NCBI GenBank assembly: GCA_001586965.3
Contig: LUCW03000562.1
Coordinates: 22,501 to 43,494 of the forward strand
Length of the DNA: 20,994 nt
Direction of reading: 5' to 3'
Origin: Sphaeroforma sirkka
Lineage: Eukaryota; Opisthokonta; Ichthyosporea; Ichthyophonida
Shown: one piece after another, positions 1 to 19,332 of the stretch
Layout: each line of letters starts with the position of its first letter
Position numbering within the stretch: position 1 is the first letter of the stretch
Program-made: the position numbers and the translations under genes
Notes under the pieces: generated by a model
Database searches by the model: none
Told to the model about the DNA's origin: nothing
The model's input: only the letters and a program-made list of their open reading frames with translations

Positions 1-8797
<8,797 letters not shown>

Positions 8798-8825
8798 GAT
8801 AGTCACTGGGTCCACTGGAAAAGCT

Positions 8826-8860
8826 AATAAACTAATAGACTCATAAGAGAAGCTAATAAA
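8826..8860 (+). promoter_or_regulatory. Duplicated AATAAA poly(A) signals of ALG2
   Basis: AATAAA at 8826-8831 and again at 8855-8860, within two copies of agctaataaact about 29 bp apart. They lie 29 and 58 bp after the ALG2 stop, the usual place for polyadenylation signals. Confidence 0.65.
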
Positions 8861-9861
8861 CTCATGATAACTAGTGAACAGATGATATCTATGCCCAGCA
8901 TTGGTGTTTACAGTTAGTCTATGTGGTTTGGATTGTTTCGCACATTTGAAGTGTTAAACTGTTTCTTTACAACAGCAGGTGTTTTGACTGGTTGCCCTTT
9001 GTTTATATCGGGATCGTTTGTTGACGGAAAAACAGATTCTCATTACCACAAGGGCTTAACATGACTAAACTCCTGTTTGTGAGATTTTAAACCTTGATGG
9101 ATGCTCTGATCTCGGTTCATCTGCAGTTGATAGTTACCGAAACAACGAACCGAACGATACGTATCTGATTCGCTCACAAGCACACAGCCAGATCGCTACT
9201 ATGATATGACAAATACATATTTTTGATCGCACTATATCCCTGAGGTTGTGTGTACGCACAGTTCACCCCATACTGACCCCATACTTTTAGCCTCGAGTGC
9301 TTGATCCGTCCGTAGCCCCTCTGGCACTACGCTTACCATACCACGTGCACTGGGATCATATTCATAGATGGCATGGAAATACTAGCGAAGGAACAGCAGC
9401 TTATGAACACGATGGTTTGTATAAAATATACCAGCCAGTGGCCTCTGCTACTGAGCGCGGCCTCAGGCCACCACCTATTAAGAGTTCTTTGGTTTATTTT
9501 GTACTGCCCGGCTATCAACTACTAAGCTATAGAGAGACCGAACATCTCCCGAATTGAATATTGTCATGTTGTATGGAATGTATCCGTGTTTCCCCGGTTT
9601 AGATCCTATATATACATAGGAATGAGTGAACCTTACGAATACATTTGTGACTCGATCATGGCACAAATGTATTATTTAGCATGTAGTACGTTCGTCAGTT
9701 CAGTATACTACCTCTGGAGGCAACAATAAGTATACATATCACCCCAAGGAAACAGTCACAATTTTACGAGTTACAACTGGACTTTTTTATGCACGGTGAG
9801 CTTCTTGGTAACCAAGCTGTTTCCTGGCCTCAAGATATCTCTTTTTGGGATGACCAGTGCA
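8861..9861. other. Intergenic stretch between ALG2 and retroelement copy A
   Basis: No recognisable gene. An 86-codon frame on + (9297-9557) and a 61-codon frame on - (9333-9518) show no known motif. Copy A must end somewhere here because its integrase reaches 9862. The leader sequence seen in copies B and C does not recur here by eye, so I cannot set that end or find a long terminal repeat. Confidence 0.55.
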
Positions 9862-11343
9862 TTACGGCGTCACTACTACAGATAGTTGGTTTTTGACTGG
9901 CATTCGCTTCCCGTACGTTTTGGGGCTTCCTTTAAGTAGGACACGATTCTTATGCTCGAGTAAACAGGGGTAAACAACGTTCTGCATATGCTCAATCTTT
10001 TGTAGCCACGGGGTAACGTGTTTCTCGGGCGCAGTTTTATCAAACGTTGCTTGTAATTCACTATAGCGGCCAAAGAAATAGTGAAACGGGAGTGTTCCAG
10101 TTTGAGGATTCATGCAGTTATTCATTTGAGTCTGAACCCATTTCCAATGATAAGGCCACATATCCTCAACGTCGTCTAGTGCGGTAGGCAAGAGTGTCTT
10201 AAGTTCTCTATGACGTGTCTCGTTTGCACCCTGCGTTTGAGGTTTGTAAGGAACACCACGCCTATGGGTCATGCCTGATACGAGTATAAGTGCCTCCATT
10301 ACGTTGGTACAAAACTCACTACCGTTATCAGAACATAGTACTCGGGGGAAACCGAAGTCATTGAAGACGTGATAGCATAATTCTGCCACTGTTTGTGGAC
10401 GTTTGTTCGGTATTGTATAAAGCAAGTTATAGCCCGAAGCCACACATAAGAAATGACAGATATATACATCGCCAGTATGCTTGGATCGCGGGAGTTTAAC
10501 CAAATCGACTATGACTCGGCGCATCGGTTGGTCTTCTGTCACACTTTTTATGGGTACCCAACCGTATCGCTTGATCTGGTTCTTTTCACAATCAGTACAG
10601 CGTCGGTATACTTCACGTATGGTTTCTTTCAGCGCCGGGTGATCAAGCCCTGCACGAATAGCCATTTTATAAGTATGCTCATATGCTCGATGCGTTGAAT
10701 TATGTATAATTTTAACTCTACTTTCGAGCTCCTCTAAGTCAGTCAGATTCTGCGTAACGCTGGCTGGATGAACCATAGTCCTGTTGGAAAAGGCAACCTC
10801 AGTATCAGGAGGGGTAGACTCCTGAGATACATAATTGACAACATTGGATTGTTGAAGTATCTTCTTCAGTTGTTTCGCAACTCCTGGCTGTTCTTTAAGC
10901 AGCGCTTTAAGTAGTTGAGTGCGAGCTTCAGGTTCTCTTAGAGTTTTGAGTCTTTGATCCATGGCCTTAGCTAGTTCCATGTTTTTACGATCTAATGCCA
11001 TTTCAATCGGCATTACCTCGACTGCAATCTTGTTGGGTGCATGTGTTGTACGAGTCTTGAGCTTTTGTTCAAACTCTTTAGACTCCTCTAGTTTAGCTAA
11101 GAATTCGGTTGAGGGTTTCCACTTAGTGGTACCTGCAGGACCGATGCGACAAACAATGGTATGTTTCCAAGGTGTCTTCTTAATAGAATAGGATCCCTGA
11201 TACGAAAACGTGTCGGTTTCACGGTCGACATAAATAGGTTCGTCTTGAATCATATTAATTAAATCACGTATCCATGGGTCGAAGTTACGTAAGGGACAAC
11301 ACAGCGTAATGGTAGATTTAGTAATATTAACATAATTTAACAA
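9862..11343 (-). pseudogene. Copy A integrase region
   Basis: Part of a fossil retroelement. Inserts DNA copies in the intact family. The zinc-binding region has H-x4-H (HRAYEH) and C-x2-C (CTDC). The catalytic core has IVDLVKLP for the first Asp, LCSDNGSEF for the second and GANETRHRELK for the Glu. Spacing between the last two is D-x35-E, the retroviral/Ty3 pattern. No chromodomain was recognised. Confidence 0.88.
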
Positions 11344-11500
11344 CTATGCGATAAGTTGACAAGGTGGGTTCCAGGCATTATGCTTTGATAAGTCAAGCTG
11401 AAATGCATCACCTTTAGGATGTGACCTATATTCAGAAACCTGTTTGTTATGTTCTGCGGCGAACATATCAACAGTAAATGGACCCCATCGTGATTGAGCG
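11344..11500 (-). pseudogene. Copy A DMFA...NPP module after RNase H
   Basis: Between RNase H and integrase the frame carries GPFTVDMFAAEHN, YRSHPKGDAFQLDL and NAWNPPCQLI. This pattern recalls the module after RNase H in DIRS-type elements and some Ty3-like ones (DLFAS..N, then DAF, then NPPF.LI), sometimes compared with adenine methyltransferases. I saw it by motif only. The matching sequence is in copy B at about 18430-18580. Confidence 0.55.
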
Positions 11501-12800
11501 AGGTTAAACCATTTCTTATTTAGCATCCAATCGGTTGCTAATAACTCCTTGACTGTTTTCTGGTAGTCGGGCACAAGTCGAGAGAGCATGTCAGGAAGAT
11601 GGTTATGTATTCCTGGAATGTGTGTTATATTAAAGGCGAACTTGGCAATAATGTCATGCCAGCGGCTCACCAACTGTGAATCAGGGTTCATATCTTTAAG
11701 TATGTTAAAGACTTTTGATCACAGGCGACAGTAAAGTAACTTCCATAAAGGTAGTCTTTAAACTGTCTTAGCGCAGTAACTATAGCAAGGAGCTCTTGTT
11801 TAACGGTAGGGTAATTCCGTTGACTCTTATTATAACTCTTGCTAAAGAATTGTATGTAGCGCGGTTTACCATTTATCGTTTGGTAAAGCACTCCACCTAC
11901 CGCTCGATCTGAAGCGTCGGTTGCTACTTGGAATGGGACACCATCCACAGGGTACTGCATGATGGGTGCGTCCATTACTTTACTTTTGACTAGTTTAAAT
12001 GCATCATCACATTCTTTAGTCCAAAGCTTTCCCAAAGGTCCTTTGTGCAGCCGTAGGTGACTGAAAGGCTTTAAGTAATGAGAAAGATGCGGTACCGAAT
12101 CCGAGAAGAAGTTAACAAACCCACACACAGAGTTCACATCTCTTCCAGTAATTGGTGTTGATAAATCCAACAGAAACTGTTTCTTGCCAGGATCAATTTC
12201 TACCCCTGCTGCAGATACTTTGTAGCCAAGTAAGTGTATAGTATCCTTAGCAAAAGAACACTTGTCTTCGCTAATCTTAAGTTTAGCATGATTAAGTCGC
12301 TTTAAGACTTCTTTAACGAGTTTAGCATGTTCATGTGCTGTCTTTGTAAAGATAACTATATCATCTAAATAGACTGATACGTTATACGACAGGTCCGCAA
12401 ATAGTTCCATCATAACTTGTTGGAAGAAAGAAGGTAACATGTGTAAGCCTTCAGGTGCACCTTTAAACTGGTACTTCTTACCTTGCCAAGTAAAGGAAAA
12501 GTATTTCCTATGAGGCTCATATATCTGTAGTTGATGGAATGCAGCTTTTAAGTCTATCTTGGAAAAGATAGTCGCACCTCCATTTTGCGTAGTATCTCGC
12601 TTATCTTAGGTAAGGAAAACTATGTTGCGGAATTAGTTTGTTGATTGGCGACAGGTCTAGTACTACTCTTGTTTTACTAAACGTTCCATCAGATTTATAT
12701 TGATCGACCGCTAAGAGAGCTAAGTTAACTGGGGTTGCATCATAATTGATTTCAATTAGACCCTGTTTTAAACCAATCTTCGATTTGGGTTTTGACAACG
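11500..12800 (-). pseudogene. Copy A reverse transcriptase and RNase H region
   Basis: Fossil pol part. Reverse transcriptase blocks include VVLDLSPINKLIPQ near the start and the catalytic SVYLDDIVIF box. RNase H follows with VATDASDRAVGGVLYQ, FFSKSYNKSQRNYPTVKQEL and FTVACDQKSL. The order and the YLDD box are of Ty3/gypsy type. Confidence 0.9.
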
Positions 12801-13417
12801 TCTTTGTGTCTCCAACTCACGTAGTTATGTGAAGGACACTTTAACTTAGAGAAGTCGACGTTTGTTAAGTCAAGTCTAACGTACCCATTAGAGAACTTGA
12901 ACATACACCAGTCAGTTATTGCAATCTTCCTGTTTTGTATAATTAAGTCCATAATTATATCGGTGAAGTGCGGAATCATATCCTTTGCTTCACCTTCCGG
13001 AGGTTTAGGTATCTTTAACATATTATCATCTGACTGATCTTTATTCGGGTCTAGCCCATTAGGCAGACCAGTGAGTGTTATACCTAAACTGAGAAGATCA
13101 GTCATACCTATAATTAAATCGTATTTCTGAGACATGTCAGTAACGATTAGGTGAGTCTTCACTTTTCTTCTATCTGACAGCATTATGTGTGCATAGTCAA
13201 TGGCTTGTTCGCAAGTAGTAACTTTGCCATTTCCCAAGATTAAATCAGTTGTTTCGTTATGGACAGCCATATCTGTAGCGTAGGCTACTCGGCGTGAGAT
13301 AGCAGAGACTTCAGCCCCTGGATCAAATAGTGCCATAACTTTTTCTCCATTTACGAAAACTGTTTGAAAGATACGTTCATCTCCTTTTGGTATAGATTTT
13401 ATTGAACATTTTCTCAT
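12800..13417 (-). pseudogene. Copy A protease-like region
   Basis: Fossil part lying between the gag zinc knuckle and reverse transcriptase. VNGEKVMALFDPGAEVSAIS resembles the start of a pepsin-like retroelement protease, and YDLIIGMTDLLSLGI resembles its later I-x-G-x-D-x-L block. The stretch before reverse transcriptase (WCMFKFSNGYVRLDL) is a linker of unknown role. Confidence 0.75.
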
Positions 13418-13439
13418 AATCTTGCTCTAGTGCACACAT

Positions 13440-14056
13440 ATGGTACTGTCAGTGCTTAACTTGGACGTCCGGTAAGTCCTTGCAATCCTCTTTGTGCCAA
13501 CCGTTAGTACCTCTTGCAAGTAGCACACACTCTTTCATATAGTGTCCAAAATCTGGTTTGCCTGGTGCACACTTAACAGGGTCGTGTCTACCATTCCACT
13601 TGCCATTACGTTTTGTGAGGTTGTAACCACACTTCTTGCAAGGCGCTCTCACCTTCTTATCACCTTTCGGTTCGGTAGAAGTAGAGCCAGTACCCCTCCA
13701 GTAGTAGTGCGAGGTTTCTTAGTACTACGCGCAGTATTAGTCTCTATGCGTTTCGCTTAGTGGGCTGGGTGTAGCTCGTGGTACTAAGTACTCTAGTAGA
13801 GGAATTGGTATGCTTGTGTACTATCTTCTCAAAGACAGACCAAGGCATAGATCGCAAATCACCATAGGAGATGATGTCATCATTGACTTTCTTAAAGAGG
13901 TTAGCTCCCAGAGTCTCCATCATCTGACAAATTAATAAATATTCGAGAGTATAGGTATGACCACCCATCCGAGTATTCATATGTGTTATGAGCTAGAAGC
14001 ACTACGAATAGTGGTATCGTCCTCAAAGAACTTGCCAAAACTCCAAGTCTTCACGG
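13440..14056 (-). pseudogene. Copy A gag, 3' part with zinc knuckles
   Basis: Fossil gag part. It carries CKKCGYN...RHDPVKC, a C-x2-C-x14-H-x4-C zinc-finger-like array, followed by a second H/C-rich stretch (GHYMKEC, GWHKEDC). Further upstream the sequence matches the gag of copy B from about 15867 onward. The gag of copy A begins only at this point. Confidence 0.8.
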
Positions 14057-14435
14057 TTTTTTTAACATCTTTCTTCAGATGGAACTTTATTTATATCAGC
14101 TAATGTATTAACGTGCTTTCCGTTATTATGTCTATTTACAAATTAGGCAAGTGGTCATGAACATTTAGTACTTCTAGTGAAAATTATTCAATAAAGAACA
14201 GCTAGAGGTACGCCCCTGATCGAGGATATTTAGGCTCTTAACAAGAGGCAGTCCCGATCATTCTTACACAAGCTACCACTGCTAAACTCCTAACTGACTA
14301 AATTGTATTTTAGTTTAATATAGTTTGAAACCTAGTAATTTCATCGAAGTTTACATTTTTTTTCAGTTATTTAGTAGTTACAGTAGTGTACTGCTTCTAG
14401 ACTGTCTGACATCGATTTACTATCCAGCAAATACT
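14057..14435 (+). promoter_or_regulatory. Leader of copy B
   Basis: Starts with a T-run and tttcttcagatgg and is shared with copy C (18951-19332). It contains AATAAA at 14190-14195 and TA-rich segments, as a terminal repeat or 5' leader would. I could not show that it is a long terminal repeat, since no second copy is seen at a 3' end in this window. Confidence 0.6.
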
Positions 14436-16470
14436 ATGGCTAAGGGTACTTCTAAAGGCAAGGGAGCCGCTAGCTCTAAGCCTGCTAAGCCTGCCGAGGT
14501 TCCTGAGGTCCCTGTGGAAACACCTAGCCTGTCTGGAGTTGAGCCTGCCGAGGATACTGTTGGGGAAGCAAATTCTGAGGTTGGTACAGAGGATTATTCT
14601 GAGGATGACTCGTCGGATCCTAAAGCCTTGGAAGAAGAGGTATCTACTACCGCGGAAAGGCTCGCCAGCGTCCGTGTATCACCTAGGAGTGAAGCTCAGG
14701 ACCCCAGCTTGCCCCCCCCTGACCACGTGCCGTCAAATATTGGGGATAAACGTCGAAAGGCTGGAAAATTCGTGGATACGAATGTCGGGGGGCATTATAA
14801 CTCCACATCTAAAGGACACTCCAGCACAAATCCGGAGTGAAAAGGAAGTATTGACCTGTCCGAAAATTTCGGTTTCGCCATCGATGGAGAAGCCATTCCA
14901 TTCAGCTCAAATCTTGGGGCCGAAGCTGAGGACGCCATAACTCGACAACGAGTGGTTGGATCCTCTCAATCTCGACGCCAATTGAACCGCACTGAAGCGC
15001 TCTTGAAGGAGCTAGCGGCAGCAGCAGTTGTGGACCCTCTATCGTGTCCCACTTGGCTGATATTCTTCCTATACCGAAGAAGAAAAAAATTTCGGGCCGG
15101 GTTTCGAACCCGAGACCTACTGGTTTACCAGCCAGTATGTTTACCACTAAGCCAGTTACCACTGGCGAGAGAGATAATATTTCAAAATTTAATCTCTATA
15201 GCTCTGATGCTACCATCGACCATCCTCTGACAAACCTAACCCTGTCAGAGGATATGATCGTATGGAACTCGATGAGGCTTACCATCCTCGTAATATCGAC
15301 CCTCATTTGCCAACCAACCCTGGTAATCACGATTTTGGCAATCGCTACACCAGTACCTCGTTAGAGAGTTCCCTGCTCTAATCCTGAGGATGAGGAAGTG
15401 AGAACCAGACATACTCGTCTCAGGCTATTACGCTCTGGTATGCAAGTCCTTGAGGACCGTCTATTGAATGACTCTGACCTTGACGATAGGAAAGCGGATA
15501 ACATTCGCTATCTAATCGATAACAAGAGAAAGGAAATAGACACCATCTTGGCACTAGCAGCCCGTAGCACTGAGCATGAGCCTCGTGAACACTTAGAACC
15601 AAGCTTTATAAAGCAGCTAGGTAACGCGCAGGCTGAGGTCGATTTCTCTACTAATGAGAGTACAGTGGAGACACTGAAGGCCTTCGACCAACTTAAGGAG
15701 TCTGCCAGCCTTAGGGATAAGCAGATGATGAATGCCTTTATTCATTTCTGTGAGCCAGGTGAATGGCGAACTATCTTGAAGGCTCATGAGCCCAACTGGA
15801 AAGCCCTACCCTGGCACCAGTTGCGTGATAATATACTTAACACCTTTTTTTTGAAGATGCACGTGACCGTGAACTTCTAGAGTCTCGCAAGTTCTTTGCG
15901 AACGATACCACTATTCGAGGTGCTCTAGCTCATATGACACATATGAATACTGGATGGGTGGTCGTACCTATACTGGCGAATATTTATTAATTTGTCAGAT
16001 GATGGAGACTCTGGGAGCTAACCTCTTTAAGAAAGTCAATGATGACATCATCGCCTATGGTGATTTGTGATCTATGCCTTGGTCTGTCTTTGAGAAGATA
16101 GTACACAAGCATACCAATCCTCTACTAGAGTACTTAGTACCACGAGCTACACCCAGCCCACTAAGCGAAACGCAGTAGAGACTAATACTGCGCGTAGTAC
16201 TAAGAAACCTCGCACTACTACTGAGGGGGTACTGGCTCTACTTCTACCGAACCGAAAGGTGATAAGAAGGTGAGAGCGCCTTGCAAGAAGTGTGGTTACA
16301 ACCTCACAAAACGTAATGGCAAGTGGAATGGTAGACACGACCCTGTTATGTGCACCAGGCAAGCCAGATTTTGGACACTATATGAAAGAGTGTGCTACTT
16401 GCAAGGGTACTAACGGTTGGCACAAAGAGGATTGCAAGGACTTACCAGACGTCCAAGTTAAGCACTGACA
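14436..16470 (+). pseudogene. Copy B gag region
   Basis: Fossil gag. It begins MAKGTSKGKGAASSKPAKPA, a Lys/Ala/Pro-rich start, followed by an acidic Glu/Asp/Ser-rich segment to about 14640. Later parts are helical and charged (RLRLLRSGMQVLEDRLL, FIHFCEPGEWRTILKAHEP). Near the 3' end the zinc-knuckle sequence seen in copy A recurs (about 16275-16460). An antisense tRNA-like sequence lies inside it at 15083-15165. Confidence 0.8.
15083..15165 (-). ncRNA. tRNA-like (Pol III promoter-like) sequence inside gag of copy B
   Basis: On the - strand: A-box TGGCTTAGTGG (15144-15154), B-box GGGTTCGAAACCC (15099-15111) and a run of seven T (15083-15089) as terminator. Between the boxes an anticodon-arm-like hairpin ACTGG/CCAGT has an 8-nt loop. 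The T arm TCGGG-TTCGAAA-CCCGG is good, but the 3' CCCGAAA finds no acceptor partner. It is therefore a tRNA-derived relic or SINE head rather than a working tRNA. Just upstream GCCAGT-ggta-ACTGGC forms a perfect hairpin. Confidence 0.6.
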
Positions 16471-16494
16471 GTACCATATGTGCGCACTAGAGCA

Positions 16495-17080
16495 AGATTA
16501 TGAGAAAATGTTCAATAAAATCTATACCAAAGGAGATGAACGTATCTTTCAAACAGTTTTCGTAAATGGAGAAAAGTTATGGCACTATTTGATCCAGGGG
16601 CTGAAGTCTCTGCTATTCATGCCGAGTAGCCTACGCTACAGATATGGCTGTCCATAACGAAACAACTGATTTAATCTTGGGAAATGGCAAAGTTACTACT
16701 TGCGAACAAGCCATTGACTATGCACACATAATGCTGTCAGATAGAAGAGAAGTGAAGACTCACCTAATCGTTACTGACATGTCTCAGAAATACGATTTAA
16801 TTATAGGTATGACTGATCTTCTCAGTTTAGGTATAACACTCACTGGTCTGCCTAATGGGCTAGACCCGAATAAAGATCAGTCAGATGATAATATGTTAAA
16901 GATACCTAAACCTCCGGAAGGTGAAGCAAAGGATATGATTCCGCACTTCACCGATATAATTATGGACTTAATTATACAAAACAGGAAGATTGCAATAACT
17001 GACTGGTGTATGTTTAAGTTCTCTAATGGGTACGTTAGACTTGACTTAACAAACGTCGACTTTCTAAGTTAAAGTGTCCT
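16495..17080 (+). pseudogene. Copy B protease-like region
   Basis: Counterpart of 12800-13417 in copy A, same motifs (YDLIIGMTDLLSLGI, then WCMFKFSNGYVRLDL). Fossil. Confidence 0.75.
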
Positions 17081-18430
17081 TCACATAACTACGTGAGTTG
17101 GAGACACAAAGACGTTGTCAAAACCCAAATCGAAGATTGGTTAAAACAGGGTCTAATTGAAATCAATTATGATGCAACCCCAGTTAACTTAGCTCTCTTT
17201 AGCGGTCGATCAATATAAATCTGATGGAACGTTTAGTAAAACAAGAGTAGTACTAGACCTGTCGCCAATCAACAAACTAATTCCGCAACATAGTTTTCCC
17301 TTACCTAAGATAAGCGAGATACTACGCAAAATGGAGGGTGCGACTATCTTTTCCAAGATAGACTTAAAAGCTGCATTCCATCAACTACAGATATATGAGC
17401 CTCATAGGAAATACTTTTTCCTTTACTTGGCAAGGTAAGAAGTACCAGTTTAAAGGTGCACCTGAAGGCTTACACATGTTACCTTCTTTCTTCCAACAAG
17501 TTATGATGGAACTATTTGCGGACCTGTCGTATAACGTATCAGTCTATTTAGATGATATAGTTATCTTTACAAAGACAGCACATGAACATGCTAAACTCGT
17601 TAAAGAAGTCTTAAAGCGACTTAATCATGCTAAACTTAAGATTAACGAAGACAAGTGTTCTTTTGCTAAAGATACTATACACTTACTTGGCTACAAAGTA
17701 TCTGCAGCAGGGTAGAAATTGATCCTGGCAAGAAACAGTTTCTGTTGGATTTATCAACACCAATTACTGGAAGAGATGTGAACTCTGTGTGTGGGTTTGT
17801 TAACTTCTTCTCGGATTCGGTACCGCATCTTTCTCATTACTTAAAGCCTTTCAGTCACCTACGGCTGCACAAAGGACCTTTGGGAAAGCTTTGGACTAAA
17901 GAATGTGATGATGCATTTAAACTAGTCAAAAGTAAAGTAATGGACGCACCCATCATGCAGTACCCTGTGGATGGTGTCCCATTCCAAGTAGCAACCGACG
18001 CTTCAGATCGAGCGGTAGGTGGAGTGCTTTACCAAACGATAAATGGTAAACCGCGCTACATACAATTCTTTAGCAAGAGTTATAATAAGAGTCAACGGAA
18101 TTACCCTACCGTTAAACAAGAGCTCCTTGCTATAGTTACTGCGCTAAGACAGTTTAAAGACTACCTTTATGGAAGTTACTTTACTGTCGCCTGTGATCAA
18201 AAGTCTTTAACATACTTAAAAGATATGAACCCTGATTCACAGTTGGTGAGCCGCTGGCATGACATTATTGCCAAGTTCGCTTTTAATATAACACACATTC
18301 CAGGAATACATAACCATCTTCCTGACATGCTCTCTCGACTTGTGCCCGACTACCAGAAAACAGTCAAAGAGTTATTAGCAACCGATTGGATGCTAAATAA
18401 GAAATGGTTTAACCTCGCTCAATCACGATG
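17081..18430 (+). pseudogene. Copy B reverse transcriptase and RNase H region
   Basis: Counterpart of 11500-12800 in copy A. The YLDDIVIF box, VATDASDRAVGGVLYQ and FTVACDQKSL are all visible. Fossil. Confidence 0.88.
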
Positions 18431-18655
18431 GGGTCCATTTACTGTTGATATGTTCGCCGCAGAACATAACAAACAGGTTTCTGAATATAGGTCGTAGACT
18501 CATCCTAAAGGTGATGCATTTCAGCTTGACTTATCAAAGCATAATGCGTGGGCTAACCCACCTTGTCAACTTATCGCACAGTTGTTAAATTATGTTAATA
18601 TTACTAAATCTACCATTACGCTGTGTTGTCCCTTACGTAACTCCGACCCATGGAT
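18430..18655 (+). pseudogene. Copy B DMFA...NPP module and start of the integrase frame
   Basis: Matches copy A up to cccatggat at 18655, then diverges completely. The rest of the integrase is absent from this copy. Confidence 0.75.
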
Positions 18656-18950
18656 GTAGAAATACGGCCTCCGGTCAGTCTAAAATATCAAGATCAATTG
18701 AGATACTACATTGGTTTTTATTTGTATTTTAAATAATTTAGTACAAGCTCTTTTTCCAATATTTCCAAAGTGTTCTAAATTCACTTTGATGGCTCCAATA
18801 GCCTGAGTATTTGGTATGACTCATCTACTTGGACCTATTTGAGACATTAGTAGATGTAGGATATTATAAACTAAATTTTATAATCTCCGAACTACTACTT
18901 ATAGATTTTGGTCCTCCCGCCAATCTCCAAAATCCAATAAGTCTTTTTTC
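18656..18950. other. AT-rich block between copies B and C
   Basis: 295 bp that matches nothing else in the window by eye. It starts gtagaaatacggcctccggt and ends in a pyrimidine run leading into the T-run of copy C. No open frame, no clear terminal inverted repeats. It may be flanking host DNA, part of another element, or a 3' terminal part of this family. Confidence 0.5.
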
Positions 18951-19332
18951 TTTTTTTTAACTTTTCTTCAGATGGAACTTTTATTTATATCAGCTAATGT
19001 ATTAACGTGACTTACGTTATTATGTCTATTTACAAATTAGGCAAGTGGTCATGAACACTTAGTACTTCTAGTGAAAATTATTCAATAAAGAACAGCTAGA
19101 GGTACGCCCTGTGTGATCGAGGATATTTAGGCTCTTAACAAGAGGCAGTCCCGATCATTCTTACACAAGCTACCACTGCTAAATCCTAACTGACTAAATT
19201 GTATTTTAGTTTAATATAGTTTGAAACCTAGTAATTTCCATCAAAGTTTACATATTTTTTCAGTTAAATAGTAGTTACAGTAGTGTACTGCTTCTAGACT
19301 GTCTGACATCGATTTACTATCCAGCAAATACT

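Larger units (their letters stand above)
9862..14056 (-). mobile_element. Retroelement copy A (Ty3/gypsy-like), 5'-incomplete fossil
   Basis: Read on the - strand, it runs from the middle of gag through protease, reverse transcriptase, RNase H and a DDE integrase. The order PR-RT-RH-IN and the YLDDI reverse transcriptase box place it in the Ty3/gypsy group. The coding region is broken in several places, though the integrase part still reads open for 493 codons. It is nearly identical to copy B where they overlap (at a glance above 95%), so the family is young. Its right edge at about 14056 abuts copy B head to head. No long terminal repeat was identified at either edge. Confidence 0.88.
11270..18655. 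repeat. Large inverted repeat formed by copies A and B
   Basis: The left arm, 11270-14056 (2787 bp), is the reverse complement of the right arm, 15867-18655 (2789 bp). The spacer, 14057-15866 (1810 bp), is the leader and first part of gag of copy B. Both arm ends were read directly: ccgtgaa/ttcacgg at the inner edge and ccatggat/atccatgg at the outer edge. Confidence 0.85.
14057..18655 (+). mobile_element. Retroelement copy B (same family), 3'-incomplete fossil
   Basis: Runs from an untranslated leader through gag, protease, reverse transcriptase, RNase H and the DMFA...NPP module. Similarity to copy A stops at 18655, at the point matching 11270 in copy A. It is broken in perhaps ten places. 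The near-identity with copies A and C points to a recent origin. Confidence 0.88.

Noticed and set aside
9297-9557. 86-codon + frame and its - strand counterpart
   Set aside because: No motif recognised and no similarity to the retroelement parts; unsupported as a gene.
10453-11191. Two + strand frames inside the integrase region
   Set aside because: Shadows of the - strand integrase frame.
14902-15162. 86-codon - strand frame with GFETRPEIFFFF (also 19799-20059)
   Set aside because: It crosses the tRNA-like sequence; such peptides commonly arise from tRNA loci and are not real proteins.
15083-15165. Functional tRNA gene
   Set aside because: A and B boxes are good but no acceptor stem can be paired and the anticodon loop has eight bases.
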